DNA from: Deltaproteobacteria bacterium
GTDB taxonomy: Bacteria > Bdellovibrionota > UBA1018
Length of the DNA: 6,872 bases
Direction: 5' to 3'
Assembly (NCBI GenBank): GCA_016194835.1
Contig: JACQAU010000247.1
Location: 1 to 6,872 of the forward strand
The stretch's first letter is position 1. Every line of letters starts with the position of its first letter. Below the pieces are notes generated by a model. It ran no database searches. It had not been told where the DNA came from and saw nothing but the letters and a program-made list of their open reading frames with translations. This document shows, in pieces, positions 6,329-6,872 of this stretch. Made by a program: the position numbers and the translations under genes.

Positions 6329-6872
6329 AAATAAAATCCAAAAAATAACTTGTTAAAAAATTAGCAATTACTATATAAAAACAAACATAAACAGAAGCTT
6401 GTGTGACTGCTTTTCCAACTCCTCTAGCTCCCCCGGTTGCAGTGTAGCCTTTATAACATGCAACAGAGGCGACAATCGTGCTATAAACCAATGATTTGAT
6501 AAATCCTGAGCTAATAGTCCAAAGGCCGGTAAATCTTGGAATACTCGAAGCAAATCTTAAGAAATTAACCCCACAAAAAACTTGGGCAATTAGCATGGCG
6601 CTAAAAATACTAATGACAAGTCCAAATATCAATAAAATCAGGCTGGAAATCATAATAGCAACCATGCGTGGCACTATAAGATATTGAATTGGATTTGTAC
6701 CCAGGCATTCGATGGCGTCTATTTGTTCCGTAACTCGCATTGTGCCAAGTTCAGCAGCAGAATAGGCGCCAATTTTTCCAGCAAGTAAAAAAGAAATTAG
6801 CAATGGGCCAATCTCGCGTACCAGAGCCGATGTGTTTAGTCCACCTAGAAAAATCTGGGCGTCATAGCTTCT
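6294..6872 (-). CDS. mlaE: MlaE-type ABC transporter permease, C-terminal part (5' end outside window)
   Basis: Inner-membrane permease of an MCE/Mla-type lipid ABC transporter. The frame is open to the window edge; the TTG at 6803 is an internal Leu, because the upstream codons continue the family sequence (GGLNTSALVREIGPLL). About 192 residues of a usual 255-260 are visible: VREIGPLLISFLLAGKIGA, then the ATPase-contact stretch AELGTMRVTEQIDAI, two or more membrane segments, the conserved loop CYKGYTATGGARGVGKAV, and a last hydrophobic segment ending NFLTSYFLDFIYEMG. This copy keeps the canonical family motifs (AGKIGA, YKG, GGARGVG) more closely than the downstream paralogue at 5546-6328, whose start it overlaps by 35 bases. 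Two adjacent, diverged permeases suggest a heterodimer like the YrbEA/YrbEB pairs of actinobacterial mce operons; this is inference. The promoter and any upstream mlaF-type ATPase gene would lie beyond the window. Confidence 0.93.
   Translation of the reverse strand, partial: RSYDAQIFLGGLNTSALVREIGPLLISFLLAGKIGAYSAAELGTMRVTEQIDAIECLGTNPIQYLIVPRMVAIMISSLILLIFGLVISIFSAMLIAQVFCGVNFLRFASSIPRFTGLWTISSGFIKSLVYSTIVASVACYKGYTATGGARGVGKAVTQASVYVCFYIVIANFLTSYFLDFIYEMGRLIFGIY

Noticed and set aside
6294..6803. TTG at 6803 as the start of a short permease
   Set aside because: The frame continues to the window edge with conserved MlaE residues (ALVREIGP), so this is an internal Leu codon of a gene cut by the edge.
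1..6872. CRISPR array, tRNA or rRNA gene, insertion sequence or transposase
   Set aside because: I saw no regularly spaced repeats, no tRNA-like cloverleaf, no rRNA-like stretch, no terminal inverted repeats and no transposase motifs on either strand.

Overview
The window is AT-rich, tightly packed DNA from a diderm (Gram-negative-type) bacterium. The envelope genes (an MCE/MlaD-type lipid-transport protein and two MlaE-type permeases) require an outer membrane. The style of the GlpD protein and the large pilin-like protein carrying a YCDxxxxGGGW fibrinogen-like module fit a member of Bdellovibrionota/Oligoflexia or a related deltaproteobacterial lineage. That placement is inferred from family resemblance and is not demonstrated.

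Layout. (1) Positions 1-566, plus strand: 3' end of aspS (aspartyl-tRNA synthetase). (2) 563-1846, plus: glpD, FAD-dependent glycerol-3-phosphate dehydrogenase, joined to aspS by an ATGA stop/start overlap. Its reading frame stops before the usual C-terminal helical domain; that domain is found immediately downstream in another frame (about 1800-2072), so the gene is split or frameshifted and has also lost part of the linker. (3) 2073-2215: AT-rich intergenic stretch with an 11-base direct repeat. (4) 2216-3052, plus: single-MCE-domain MlaD-like protein. (5) 3053-3141: promoter-like region. (6) 3142-5541, plus: a 799-residue secreted or pilus-associated multidomain protein with a prepilin-like N-terminus, a fibrinogen-like YCDxxxxGGGW module and a C-terminal module resembling phage virion-associated proteins. 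(7) 5546-6328 and 6294-6872, minus strand: two tandem overlapping MlaE-type permease paralogues, the upstream one cut by the window edge. They converge on the 799-residue gene with four bases between the two stop codons.

How the genes fit together: aspS and glpD look co-transcribed but are functionally unrelated. The MlaD-like protein and the two MlaE paralogues are plausible parts of one ABC-type phospholipid transporter, although they lie on opposite strands with the large gene between them; no ATPase (MlaF) gene is visible. The large gene is the most unusual item, combining an inner-membrane/pseudopilus-type anchor with two modules typical of surface recognition. Several starts (563, 2216, 3142) have no recognisable Shine-Dalgarno sequence.
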